Below are positions 4,929 to 11,187 of a stretch of 11,187 bases of DNA, piece by piece. A model generated the notes under the pieces. It did not search any database. It had not been told where the DNA came from and saw only the letters and a list, made by a program, of their open reading frames with translations. Origin of the DNA: Parcubacteria group bacterium (GTDB lineage: Bacteria; Patescibacteriota; Minisyncoccia; Moranbacterales; JAKLHP01); contig JBBABD010000026.1 of assembly GCA_041657845.1 (NCBI GenBank), positions 1 to 11,187 on the forward strand, read 5' to 3'. The translations under genes and the position numbers were made by a program. Numbering within the stretch: the first letter of the stretch is position 1; each line of letters starts with the position of its first letter.

Positions 4929-6569
4929 ATGAAAAGGATAATGCCAAAACTAGAAAAAATGATCCAAAAAATAGAAGAGTGCCCTAGCAGCCTATGGATC
5001 CTGCTTTCTTCTTTTGTCAGCTTGATACTAATCAGAATACTTATTGAAAATTGGGTTACAGGAGAAAATGCCCACAGAAGCTTCTTTATTTTTTATGAAT
5101 TTTTTGATTCATTTCTTATCGCTTATCTAGTTTCACTTTGGATTATTCACAAGATACTCAAAGTAAGCTTTAAAAAAGCAGCTAACATTCTTATTTGGGG
5201 ATATTCTGTAATCATAATTCCTCCCCTGGTTGATTATGTAATGTCTCATGGAAAAGGATTCTGGAGTTTTTATACTTTTGACAGCCTAAGCGGACTGATA
5301 AAAAGATTCTTCACTTTTTTCGGCGACCGTCCGGACATCGGAATTACCTACGGGGTAAGAGCTGAAATATTAATTGCTGTCTTGCTAATTCTGGTTTATG
5401 CCTATTTAAAATCAAAAAGTATTTTAAAATCCGCATTTGTTTCCTTTTTGGTATATGCAACCTTGTTCATTTTAGGAACATTCCCCTCTTGGATTACAAT
5501 AGCAGTCCAAGGAATATCAATTGGATTTTCGAAGGTGACTGAAATCGATGCGGTTCAGATGTTCTTCTCTCCATTTAGCTTGTTTTCAAAAGACATTTAC
5601 CAGGTTAATGATGCTCTTATTGTAAAAGTGAATATGATTTATCTCTTAATTATTTCCGCGATAATTCTTCTAGGACTTTTCCGATACCAGAAAGAGCGGT
5701 TCTGCTCTTTCCTAAAAAATATCAGATTCCCTCAAGTTTTTTATCACGGAGGACTGCTAATCGCCGGGATCGGAATTGGATTCGCGTTTTCCCAAAAAAC
5801 AGTACCGATTAATTTTTTCAATGCTCTTGGTTTTCTGGTTGTATTGGACGCTGTTATTCTGTCCTGGCTAGCGTCAGTAGTTGTGAATGATATTTTTGAT
5901 GAAAAAATAGATACCAAGACCAACTCCTATCGCCCTCTTATAAAGAAGACTTTCTCGCTTTCCGAGTATAAGGCAATGGGATTAATATTTTTCGCTTTTT
6001 CTATTTATCTTGCTTCCTTAGTTAATCTTAAAATATCCTTTCTTTTAATTGTCTACCAAGGAATTGCCTGGACTTATTCAGCCTGGCCGATGCGGCTCAA
6101 GCGTTTTGCTTTTGTTTCTACTTTTGTAAGTTCGGTTGCTTCTCTTATGATTTTCTTCGCAGGTTATTCGCTTGTTACCGATAGCCAAATTTTCCTTGAA
6201 ATACCATTCCAAATAATAATTCTCTTGATTATTGCGTATACGCTATCCATTCCGATAAAAGATTTTAAAGATATTGAAGGCGACAAGGGAGACGAGGTTT
6301 ACACTGTGCCGGTTGTTTTTGGAGAATACTGGGGAAAAATAATAGTGGCCTCGGGAATTCTTCTATCCTTTCTGCTTAGCGTTATCCTCCTTAACGAATT
6401 CAGGCTTTTCTGGTGGGCAATTATTCTGGGAGGGGTTTCTTTTTGGCTGGTTGCGAAAATGAGAAAAAGCTCCAGTGAGAGCCTTGTGAATTATAGAAAT
6501 ATTTTTTGGTGGATACTGGGAACGGTTTCAATTTATGGAATAGTTTTGGTTAGAATTGTTTTTTTATAA
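4929..6569 (+). CDS. UbiA-family prenyltransferase with extra N-terminal membrane region
   Basis: A 546-residue polytopic membrane protein. The C-terminal part (about 270-546) is a UbiA-type prenyltransferase: first Asp-rich motif NDIFDEKID (320-328), YRPL (334-337), YSAWPMRLKR (383-392) and second motif DFKDIEGDKGD (445-455). The two motifs bind Mg-diphosphate of the prenyl donor; the acceptor (quinone, lipid or other) cannot be told from sequence. Residues 1-265 add about six further hydrophobic segments without a motif I recognise, so the protein is roughly twice the usual 280-300 residues. It starts just after a terminator. ATG 4929 has no Shine-Dalgarno site; ATG 4941 (Met5) has AAAAGG only 3 nt upstream. 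It converges with rsmA: the stops overlap by 6 nt and the Leu TTA codon at 6564-6566 is the rsmA TAA on the other strand. Confidence 0.87.
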   Translation: MKRIMPKLEKMIQKIEECPSSLWILLSSFVSLILIRILIENWVTGENAHRSFFIFYEFFDSFLIAYLVSLWIIHKILKVSFKKAANILIWGYSVIIIPPLVDYVMSHGKGFWSFYTFDSLSGLIKRFFTFFGDRPDIGITYGVRAEILIAVLLILVYAYLKSKSILKSAFVSFLVYATLFILGTFPSWITIAVQGISIGFSKVTEIDAVQMFFSPFSLFSKDIYQVNDALIVKVNMIYLLIISAIILLGLFRYQKERFCSFLKNIRFPQVFYHGGLLIAGIGIGFAFSQKTVPINFFNALGFLVVLDAVILSWLASVVVNDIFDEKIDTKTNSYRPLIKKTFSLSEYKAMGLIFFAFSIYLASLVNLKISFLLIVYQGIAWTYSAWPMRLKRFAFVSTFVSSVASLMIFFAGYSLVTDSQIFLEIPFQIIILLIIAYTLSIPIKDFKDIEGDKGDEVYTVPVVFGEYWGKIIVASGILLSFLLSVILLNEFRLFWWAIILGGVSFWLVAKMRKSSSESLVNYRNIFWWILGTVSIYGIVLVRIVFL

Positions 6570-7352
6570 AAATAATCTCGCCAGTTTTTTCCAATCTTCG
6601 ATATCTAATTCTTGCGCCCTAGCAGCTCCTAGAATGCCGGCTGTTTTTAATTTCTCTTCCGCTTCTTTTTTGCTCAGATGAAAACTATTGGATAAATTAT
6701 TATTCAAGGTTTTCCTTTTGGCGCAAAATCCCGCCCGCACAACTCGAAAAAAACTATCTGCATTTTTTCTGTTAATCGGCAAACACTGGCTATCGACTAA
6801 AATTTTTATTACTGCGCTATCCACTTCCGGCACCGGATCAAAATTATTTTTATCAACATAGAATAACAGCTCCGGATTGGCATAATACTGAACAGACAAC
6901 GATAAGATACTGTGATTCCCGGGTTTTGCCGTAATTCTCTCCGCCACTTCTTTTTGCACCATCAGGATCATCTCTCTCGGAGGAAATTCATTTTCCAAAA
7001 AAAATCTAATAAGGGGAGAAGTGATATAATACGGGATATTAGCCACTACTTTATATCCCTTGCTTCTCAATTTATGGCTCATTATTCCTTCAATATTCAT
7101 CCCGAGAATATCTCCTTCCAATATCTTAATTTTCTCATTTTTTTCAAATTTGCTTCTGAGCGCAGATATTAAATCCCTATCGATCTCTACAGCCATAACC
7201 TCCTTGCAGACTTTAGCTAGTTCTTCAGTCAGAATTCCTTTTCCCGGTCCGACTTCCACAGCAAAATCTTCCATATTCAAACCGGCTGAATCTACAATTC
7301 TTTTAACGACATCTTTATTTTTAAGAAAGTTTTGACCTAATTTACTTGGCAT
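6564..7352 (-). CDS. rsmA: 16S rRNA (adenine1518/1519-N6)-dimethyltransferase
   Basis: RsmA (KsgA) dimethylates two adjacent adenines in the 3'-terminal hairpin of 16S rRNA during small-subunit assembly. The 262 residues match the usual length. Visible motifs: GQNFL (6-10), SAM motif I VEVGPGKG (32-39), AVEIDRDL (54-61), LEGDIL (78-83), catalytic NIPYYI (105-110), FDPVPEVDSAVI (171-182) and RKTLNNNL (213-220). Start ATG 7352 gives the expected MPSKLGQNFL N-terminus. It lies 6 nt after the stop of the G5-domain gene with no Shine-Dalgarno site, so it is probably the last gene of the yifB-G5-rsmA operon and translationally coupled. No terminator hairpin is visible at its 3' end, where it meets the UbiA gene head on. 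Confidence 0.97.
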   Translation of the reverse strand: MPSKLGQNFLKNKDVVKRIVDSAGLNMEDFAVEVGPGKGILTEELAKVCKEVMAVEIDRDLISALRSKFEKNEKIKILEGDILGMNIEGIMSHKLRSKGYKVVANIPYYITSPLIRFFLENEFPPREMILMVQKEVAERITAKPGNHSILSLSVQYYANPELLFYVDKNNFDPVPEVDSAVIKILVDSQCLPINRKNADSFFRVVRAGFCAKRKTLNNNLSNSFHLSKKEAEEKLKTAGILGAARAQELDIEDWKKLARLFL

Positions 7353-7358
7353 AAAATT

Positions 7359-8312
7359 TTAATTTAGTATTTGTTCCACCTTAACACCAATTACTCCGGC
7401 TCCCAAGGAAGCAATTTTTTCAAAAGCCACTTTGTCCAAATCGATAATTCTTCCTTTTCCTTGCGGACCATAATCATTAATCTGAACTGCTACCGTTTTA
7501 CCATTTTCCGTGTTGGTAACTTTCGCATATCCGCCTCGAGGAATTGTTGTACTGGCCGCAAACATTCCACCCTTCCAAGCATACCAAGTTCCTTGCCCAC
7601 TACTTCCCTTTCCTAATTTCATATATGTCCCTTGAACTGAAATTTCCGGAGTTGGATCCTTAGTTCTTTCTTTGGATAACAGCTTTCGGGAAATTTCTTT
7701 TCCGTTGTGCGATACTACTTTATATTTATATTCATCGATTCCCTTCACTCCTTTCTGGCTTACTTTTTTTATTCTCCAGCCCAACTTGTCATCCTCAGTA
7801 GCTTGCTTTTCGAAATCAACATCTTTTTTTACTATTTCTTCTTTAATATCCACCCTCACTACTTCTATTTTAGCGTCATCCTTAATCGGTGCGCTTGTAG
7901 CGGGAATAGTAAAATCATCCTCTCCTAATTTTACATCATTATCCCAAAGCGCCATAGCGACAATATTTCCAAAAGTATTCCCTTTTATTGTTTTTCCATC
8001 AGCCAAAATAGAAACATCTTTGTTTTTCTTAATAATAATTTTTGATCCGCTATATATTTTTTTGACTCTTTCAGGAAAAATAAAATCTCCGTTATTTATA
8101 ATTATTTTTTTATCTCCTAGCAATTCATCTATTGTCTCCTGGTCTACATTATTTAATCTATATTCAAATCCGTCATCATTTATTGTTATTTTTTTATTCT
8201 TGCTCTTAAAATCGCCGGAATAAGAAGTATTTTTAAAGGAAACCAGTTTATAAAAAACAAACCCCAAAAGCAGGAGTAAAAAAAATATAATTATTTTCTT
8301 CGTCTTAACCAT
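7359..8312 (-). CDS. Cell-wall protein with DUF348, G5 and RlpA-like double-psi barrel domains
   Basis: A 317-residue exported protein. A Lys-rich start and membrane segment (about 7-23) form a signal anchor. Residues about 42-95 and 97-154 look like two DUF348 ubiquitin-like repeats (VSILADGKTIKG...VKLGEDDFTIPATSAPIKDDAKIEVVRV). A G5 domain follows (about 155-229; KVVSHNGKEISRKLLSKERT, DPTPEISVQGTY). The C-terminus (about 238-317) is an RlpA/expansin-like double-psi beta barrel: GQGTWYAW, GGYAKVTNTENGKTVAVQINDYGP, GRIIDLDKVAFEKI. G5 domains bind wall glycans and peptides, and such barrels cut or bind peptidoglycan. The Asp in INDYGP is kept; the AAH stretch of RlpA reads AAS (252-254), so lytic activity is uncertain. 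It sits 11 nt after yifB and 6 nt before rsmA, much like yabE/rpfB near ksgA. Confidence 0.87.
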   Translation of the reverse strand: MVKTKKIIIFFLLLLLGFVFYKLVSFKNTSYSGDFKSKNKKITINDDGFEYRLNNVDQETIDELLGDKKIIINNGDFIFPERVKKIYSGSKIIIKKNKDVSILADGKTIKGNTFGNIVAMALWDNDVKLGEDDFTIPATSAPIKDDAKIEVVRVDIKEEIVKKDVDFEKQATEDDKLGWRIKKVSQKGVKGIDEYKYKVVSHNGKEISRKLLSKERTKDPTPEISVQGTYMKLGKGSSGQGTWYAWKGGMFAASTTIPRGGYAKVTNTENGKTVAVQINDYGPQGKGRIIDLDKVAFEKIASLGAGVIGVKVEQILN

Positions 8313-8323
8313 TGATTATCAAA

Positions 8324-9892
8324 TTAATCCGTTTTAAATCTGTATTGTATTGCTTCCGCTAAATGATCCGGTTGAATATTTTCAATTCCTTTTAAATCTG
8401 CGATCGTTCTGGCAATTTTTATGAGACGATAATAGGCTCTGGCAGAAAGCCGCATCGACGAAACCGCGACTCGAAGCAATTCAATGCTTTTCTCGTCCAG
8501 CGGACAAAACTTTTTTATTTGGTGAGAATTCATTTCGCTATTGGTAATAATACTAAGATTTTTGAATCTTTCTTCCTGCACCTTTCTCGCTTTTTCTACT
8601 CTTTCCCTTATTTCAGCGCTTGTTTCTCCCAATTCTCCGCTTTCCAGCTTGTCAAATTTAAGCCTGGGGACTTCGATGTGAAGATCGATTCTATCTAAAA
8701 TTGGTCCAGATATTTTCCTTTGGTATTTAACTATTTGGGAAGGACTGCAGGAGCAGATTCTTTCCGGGTCAGTAGCATTGCCGCAAGGGCAGGGATTCAT
8801 AGCCGCCACTAGAATAAATCTGGCTGGAAATTCCAATGAGCCTTTGGCTCTTGAGACGGTAATAATACCATCTTCAAGAGGCTGCCGCAAGCTCTCCATA
8901 ACTGGACGAGGAAACTCGGCAAATTCATCCAAAAACAACACTCCTCGATGAGACAAGCTTATTTCACCCGGTTTAGGGAAGGTTCCTCCCCCAACCAAAG
9001 AAACACTGCTGGCGCTATGGTGAGGCGCCCGGAATGGCCTGGTAACAATCAGAGCTTCTCCTTTAGGCAGTTTTCCGGAAATAGAAAATATTTTGGTTAC
9101 TTCGAGGCTTTCGTCCAATGTCATTCTGGGAAGTATTGTCGGCATCGTTTTAGCCAGAAGCGTTTTCCCCGATCCTGGAGGTCCGTTAAAAAGCACATTG
9201 TGTCCTCCAGCCGCAGCGATTTCAAGCGCTCTTTTGGCATGTTCCTGGCCTTTAATATGCGCCATATCCAATTCACAATCGCCTTTTTTAATCAGGGAAT
9301 CAACTTCGACTTTGGGATGGATTTCGATATTTTTTTCTCCTGCCAAATGTCCGACCAGTGAATACAGGCTGTCAATTGGAATAACATTTATTCCTTCAAC
9401 TACGCTGGCTTCGGATGCATTTTCTTTGGGAACATAAATTTCTTCTATTTTTTTATCTTTAGCCAGGAGAGTAATGGGAAGCACGCCTTGAACCGGCCTT
9501 ATTTTTCCATCCAATGCCAATTCTCCAATGAATAGCTTATTTTTAAAATTAAAACTAATCTGGCTCGTTGCTAAAAGAAACCCCAGAGCCATTGGAATAT
9601 CATAAATCGGAGTAAGTTTGGGAAGATCGGCGGGAGCCAAATTTACAGTAATCCTGCCGCATTGATACGGAGGCTTGAAACCGCTATTTTTAATAGCAGA
9701 ACTGACCCTGTCGCGTGATTCTTTAATAGAAGTATCCGGCAGTCCGACAATAGTAAAATTATGAAGTCCTTGACCTAAGACATCCACTTCCACTTCGACT
9801 ATTTCGCTTGATAGCCCGACGGTCGCCGCGGAAAATAATTTTGAAGGCAAATTATTGGAAATCCAAATTTCAAAATCCCAATTTCCAATCAA
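8324..9892 (-). CDS. comM: YifB/ComM-family Mg-chelatase-like AAA+ ATPase
   Basis: ComM is a hexameric helicase that aids branch migration when incoming DNA is integrated; this group is often annotated YifB. Of 522 residues, the N-terminal Lon-protease-like domain is about 16-185 (FSAATVGLSSEIVEVEVDV, GLPD), followed by the AAA+ core: Walker A GPPGSGKT (237-244), RAPHHSAS (288-295), Walker B LFLDEF (319-324), AAMNPCPCG (363-371) with a Cys cluster (368, 370, 380, 382), and the C-terminal RLSARAYYRLIKIARTIADL helix bundle. The start is uncertain: TTG 9892 adds 14 residues (MIGNWDFEIWISNN) encoded by the neighbouring repeat array, whereas TTG 9850 (508 aa) begins LPSKLFSAATVGL, as family members do. 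I favour 9850. It leads a three-gene operon. Confidence 0.95.
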   Translation of the reverse strand: MIGNWDFEIWISNNLPSKLFSAATVGLSSEIVEVEVDVLGQGLHNFTIVGLPDTSIKESRDRVSSAIKNSGFKPPYQCGRITVNLAPADLPKLTPIYDIPMALGFLLATSQISFNFKNKLFIGELALDGKIRPVQGVLPITLLAKDKKIEEIYVPKENASEASVVEGINVIPIDSLYSLVGHLAGEKNIEIHPKVEVDSLIKKGDCELDMAHIKGQEHAKRALEIAAAGGHNVLFNGPPGSGKTLLAKTMPTILPRMTLDESLEVTKIFSISGKLPKGEALIVTRPFRAPHHSASSVSLVGGGTFPKPGEISLSHRGVLFLDEFAEFPRPVMESLRQPLEDGIITVSRAKGSLEFPARFILVAAMNPCPCGNATDPERICSCSPSQIVKYQRKISGPILDRIDLHIEVPRLKFDKLESGELGETSAEIRERVEKARKVQEERFKNLSIITNSEMNSHQIKKFCPLDEKSIELLRVAVSSMRLSARAYYRLIKIARTIADLKGIENIQPDHLAEAIQYRFKTD

Positions 9893-9975
9893 ATTCTAAT
9901 TTCAAAATCAAAAATTTTTGTTATTTGGATTTGGAATTTTATTTGACATTGGAAATTTGGATTTGGGATTTTATT
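9854..9975. repeat. Inverted array of short AT-rich repeats upstream of yifB
   Basis: The left arm (about 9854-9908) carries units like AATCCAAATTTC and AATCCCAATTTCC. The right arm (about 9921-9975) carries the complementary sense (ATTTGGATTTGG, TTGGAAATTTGG, ATTTGGGATTTT). The centre is a perfect 12-bp palindrome, CAAAAATTTTTG (9909-9920). The arms pair imperfectly into a long hairpin. The left arm enters the possible start region of yifB. The rest of 9976-10030 holds only a short CTGTT/AACAG inverted pair and no gene. Confidence 0.8.
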
Positions 9976-10030
9976 AGGTTAATTAGAAATTTTATGTTCA
10001 AGCTGTTTTTTTGTTAACAGAATACCTTCA

Positions 10031-10414
10031 TCATTCCGTATCATCGGACAAGGCAATTCTTATCAGTGTCGTCCCAATATTGACAGGCAGGACGCTTAAA
10101 ATCCAATCAAACACGCTTCCCAACAACTCCGGCAAAACAATTCCCAAAAGATTCGCACTTGGATTCTTTGTTTTTTTCGATCCAAAATAAAGAAAAAGAA
10201 TTAAACCAAAACCGAGATTCACAATGACACTCAAAACGGGAATGGCGCCAAAAAGATCAGCTATTGCCGATATCAAAAGAATCACCCAATATTTTTTTAA
10301 TTTTTTCCCAAAAGACAAAGCTAGTTTTGCCTGGCCAATAGTACTTTTTTTCTGCTGGATAGTCTTTCTGGCATTGGCTAAATTCATCGAGTTTTCCGCT
10401 TCATTCTCGTTCAT
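10031..10414 (-). CDS. Small two-helix membrane protein of unknown function next to VirB4-like gene
   Basis: I do not recognise the family. The 127 residues have a polar N-terminus (1-40, rich in Asn, Glu, Lys and Gln, possibly helical), two adjoining hydrophobic segments (about 43-60 and 61-78), a basic turn (GSKKTKNPS, 78-86) and an amphipathic C-terminal stretch (88-121) that may touch the membrane, ending DDTE. It lies 69 nt downstream of the VirB4-like ATPase on the same strand, so a part in the same secretion or pilus machinery is possible but only inferred. No Shine-Dalgarno site precedes ATG 10414; Met10 is an alternative start. A TATAAT box at 10431-10436 (minus) is close enough to give it its own promoter. 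Confidence 0.75.
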   Translation of the reverse strand: MNENEAENSMNLANARKTIQQKKSTIGQAKLALSFGKKLKKYWVILLISAIADLFGAIPVLSVIVNLGFGLILFLYFGSKKTKNPSANLLGIVLPELLGSVFDWILSVLPVNIGTTLIRIALSDDTE

Positions 10415-10430
10415 AGCGAATATGGAAATA

Positions 10431-10436
10431 ATTATA
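10431..10436 (-). promoter_or_regulatory. Possible -10 box for the small membrane protein gene
   Basis: A full-consensus TATAAT on the minus strand, about 17 nt before the ATG at 10414. There is no good -35 element and no TG extension, so chance in AT-rich DNA cannot be excluded. Confidence 0.25.
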
Positions 10437-10483
10437 AATAAAAACTATTCGTATATTTGCACCGGATTCGTAATTCGCGGGAG

Positions 10484-11187
10484 CTATAAATTTTCTTCAT
10501 CAAATTCCTTTTTCGCCTGCTCGATTTCAAGAAGTTGATTGGGATCAGTCGTAATAACCTGATCCTCGCTGTAAGAAGCGATGACTTTAATCGCCGCATG
10601 TTTGGCTCCGGCAAAGAAAATTCCTTCTCCGACGTTGCTTTCCAATAGAAGAAATTTTTCCTGATCGGTAAGATAAAATGTTTCCAATATTACATCTATT
10701 GCCGCCGGGGATTGGCGAAGCAAAAGTTGAATTGAAGAGTTGGTAACAATCGGCTTTCCGTACCTGGAAGACATAAAATCGGCAATATCTTGAGTAATAG
10801 TAGTAAGCCCGGTGAAATATTTTCGGCAGCGTTTTGCTATTCCAAACAAGAAAGATGCGGCATCGTCATGTTTCATCATCACCCAAGCCTCATCAACAAT
10901 AACTAAGCGTTTTTTCATATTAGAACGCATTTCATTCCAAATAAACTGAAGAACGACAAACATAGCAATTGGACGAAGTTCGTCTTCCAGATCCCTGATA
11001 TTGAAAACTACCATCTGATTATCAATCTTAACATTAGTCGGGTGGTTCAAAAATCCGGAAAAAATTCCTTCTGTATATTTTTCAAGCCTCACTGACAATG
11101 AGTCAGCGCCTTCCATATTGCTCAAAACTTCATATAAATCGGACATCGTTGGAAAAGAATTGGGCGTAAAATTCTGAAAATTGCTCT
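10484..11187 (-). CDS. VirB4/TraC-like type IV secretion ATPase, C-terminal part (cut by window edge)
   Basis: The frame is open through the right edge (residues such as SNFQNFTPNSFPT precede the internal Met at 11146), so this is the C-terminal 234 residues of a larger protein. VirB4-type ATPases power substrate transfer or pilus assembly in type IV secretion and conjugation systems and sit at the inner membrane. Seen here: MSDLYEVL and GFLNHPTNV before Walker B, RLVIVDEAWVMMK with the DEAW motif, then the arginine/glutamine region KRCRKYFTGLTTITQDIADF and QLLLRQSPAAID, and EGIFFAGAKHAAIKV near the end. These match the HerA/VirB4 C-terminal layout. Walker A lies outside the window. In candidate phyla such genes often follow a PrgI-like membrane gene. 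The product ends in an acidic tail (KKEFDEENL). Confidence 0.92.
   Translation of the reverse strand, partial: SNFQNFTPNSFPTMSDLYEVLSNMEGADSLSVRLEKYTEGIFSGFLNHPTNVKIDNQMVVFNIRDLEDELRPIAMFVVLQFIWNEMRSNMKKRLVIVDEAWVMMKHDDAASFLFGIAKRCRKYFTGLTTITQDIADFMSSRYGKPIVTNSSIQLLLRQSPAAIDVILETFYLTDQEKFLLLESNVGEGIFFAGAKHAAIKVIASYSEDQVITTDPNQLLEIEQAKKEFDEENL

Noticed and set aside
7672..8223. 183-codon open frame on the plus strand
   Set aside because: It is antisense to the G5-DPBB gene, which has clear domains; the product is Ser/Phe/Ile-rich low complexity, as expected from a shadow frame.
8948..9437. Two overlapping plus-strand frames of 114-137 codons
   Set aside because: Both are antisense to the conserved ATPase core of yifB and show no domain of their own.
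9854..9975. Possible CRISPR array
   Set aside because: Units are short, degenerate and contiguous, without spacers of even length and without cas genes nearby.
1..11187. Alternative genetic code with UGA read as Gly or Trp
   Set aside because: TGA ends the 10031-10414 gene, tryptophans are coded TGG, and conserved genes read cleanly with the standard bacterial code.
1..11187. tRNA or rRNA genes and a defence or toxin system
   Set aside because: I saw no cloverleaf-type segment or rRNA-like block, and every long gene fits a housekeeping, wall, transposition or secretion family; the 49-codon protein is the only candidate for something new.

Overview
The window looks like a piece of a Candidate Phyla Radiation (Patescibacteria, Parcubacteria-like) chromosome. 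The DNA is AT-rich and genes are tightly packed. Shine-Dalgarno sites are scarce: only the start at 1307 has a clear AGGAG. Short heptamer repeats sit inside and between genes, and the gene mix (VirB4-type ATPase, G5/RlpA-like wall protein, UbiA-fold membrane protein, lysozyme-like protein with one membrane anchor) fits that group. UGA acts as a stop, so the recoded-UGA lineages (Gracilibacteria/Absconditabacteria) are unlikely. The taxonomic call is inference from gene style, not from a marker search.

Layout. 1-112: 5' end of a minus-strand transposase-like gene, cut by the window edge. 231-253: minus-strand terminator. 297-1307: membrane-anchored lysozyme-like protein (-) with its own extended -10 promoter. 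1376-4459: two-gene minus unit, pcrA/uvrD helicase then lgt, 3 nt apart. 4583-4624: two interleaved divergent promoters, one for pcrA (-) and one for a previously uncalled 49-codon gene (+, 4687-4836), which has a leader hairpin and its own terminator. 4929-6569: UbiA-type prenyltransferase (+) with a long extra N-terminal membrane region. 6564-9892: minus-strand operon yifB/comM, G5-DPBB wall protein, rsmA (ksgA), converging on the UbiA gene with a 6-nt overlap. 9854-9975: inverted array of short AT-rich repeats that runs into the yifB start. 10031-10414: small two-helix membrane protein (-). 10484-11187: C-terminal part of a VirB4/TraC-like ATPase (-), cut by the right edge.

How it fits together. 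Most named genes are housekeeping: DNA unwinding and repair (PcrA), lipoprotein maturation (Lgt), 16S rRNA dimethylation (RsmA), and a ComM-type helicase linked to DNA uptake or recombination. The pair of DUF348/G5 protein followed by rsmA resembles the Firmicutes yabE-rnmV-ksgA and actinobacterial rpfB-ksgA neighbourhoods, here with an RlpA-like double-psi barrel as the catalytic or binding end. The VirB4-like ATPase and the small membrane protein beside it probably belong to a type IV secretion or pilus locus extending to the right.

The most unusual signals are heptamer tandem repeats embedded in the reading frames of lgt and pcrA and at the start of yifB, loss in Lgt of the histidine corresponding to E. 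coli His103, the tiny Cys-rich membrane protein with its own compact transcription unit, and the overlapping divergent promoters. I did not find a CRISPR array, tRNA, rRNA or a recognisable new defence system.
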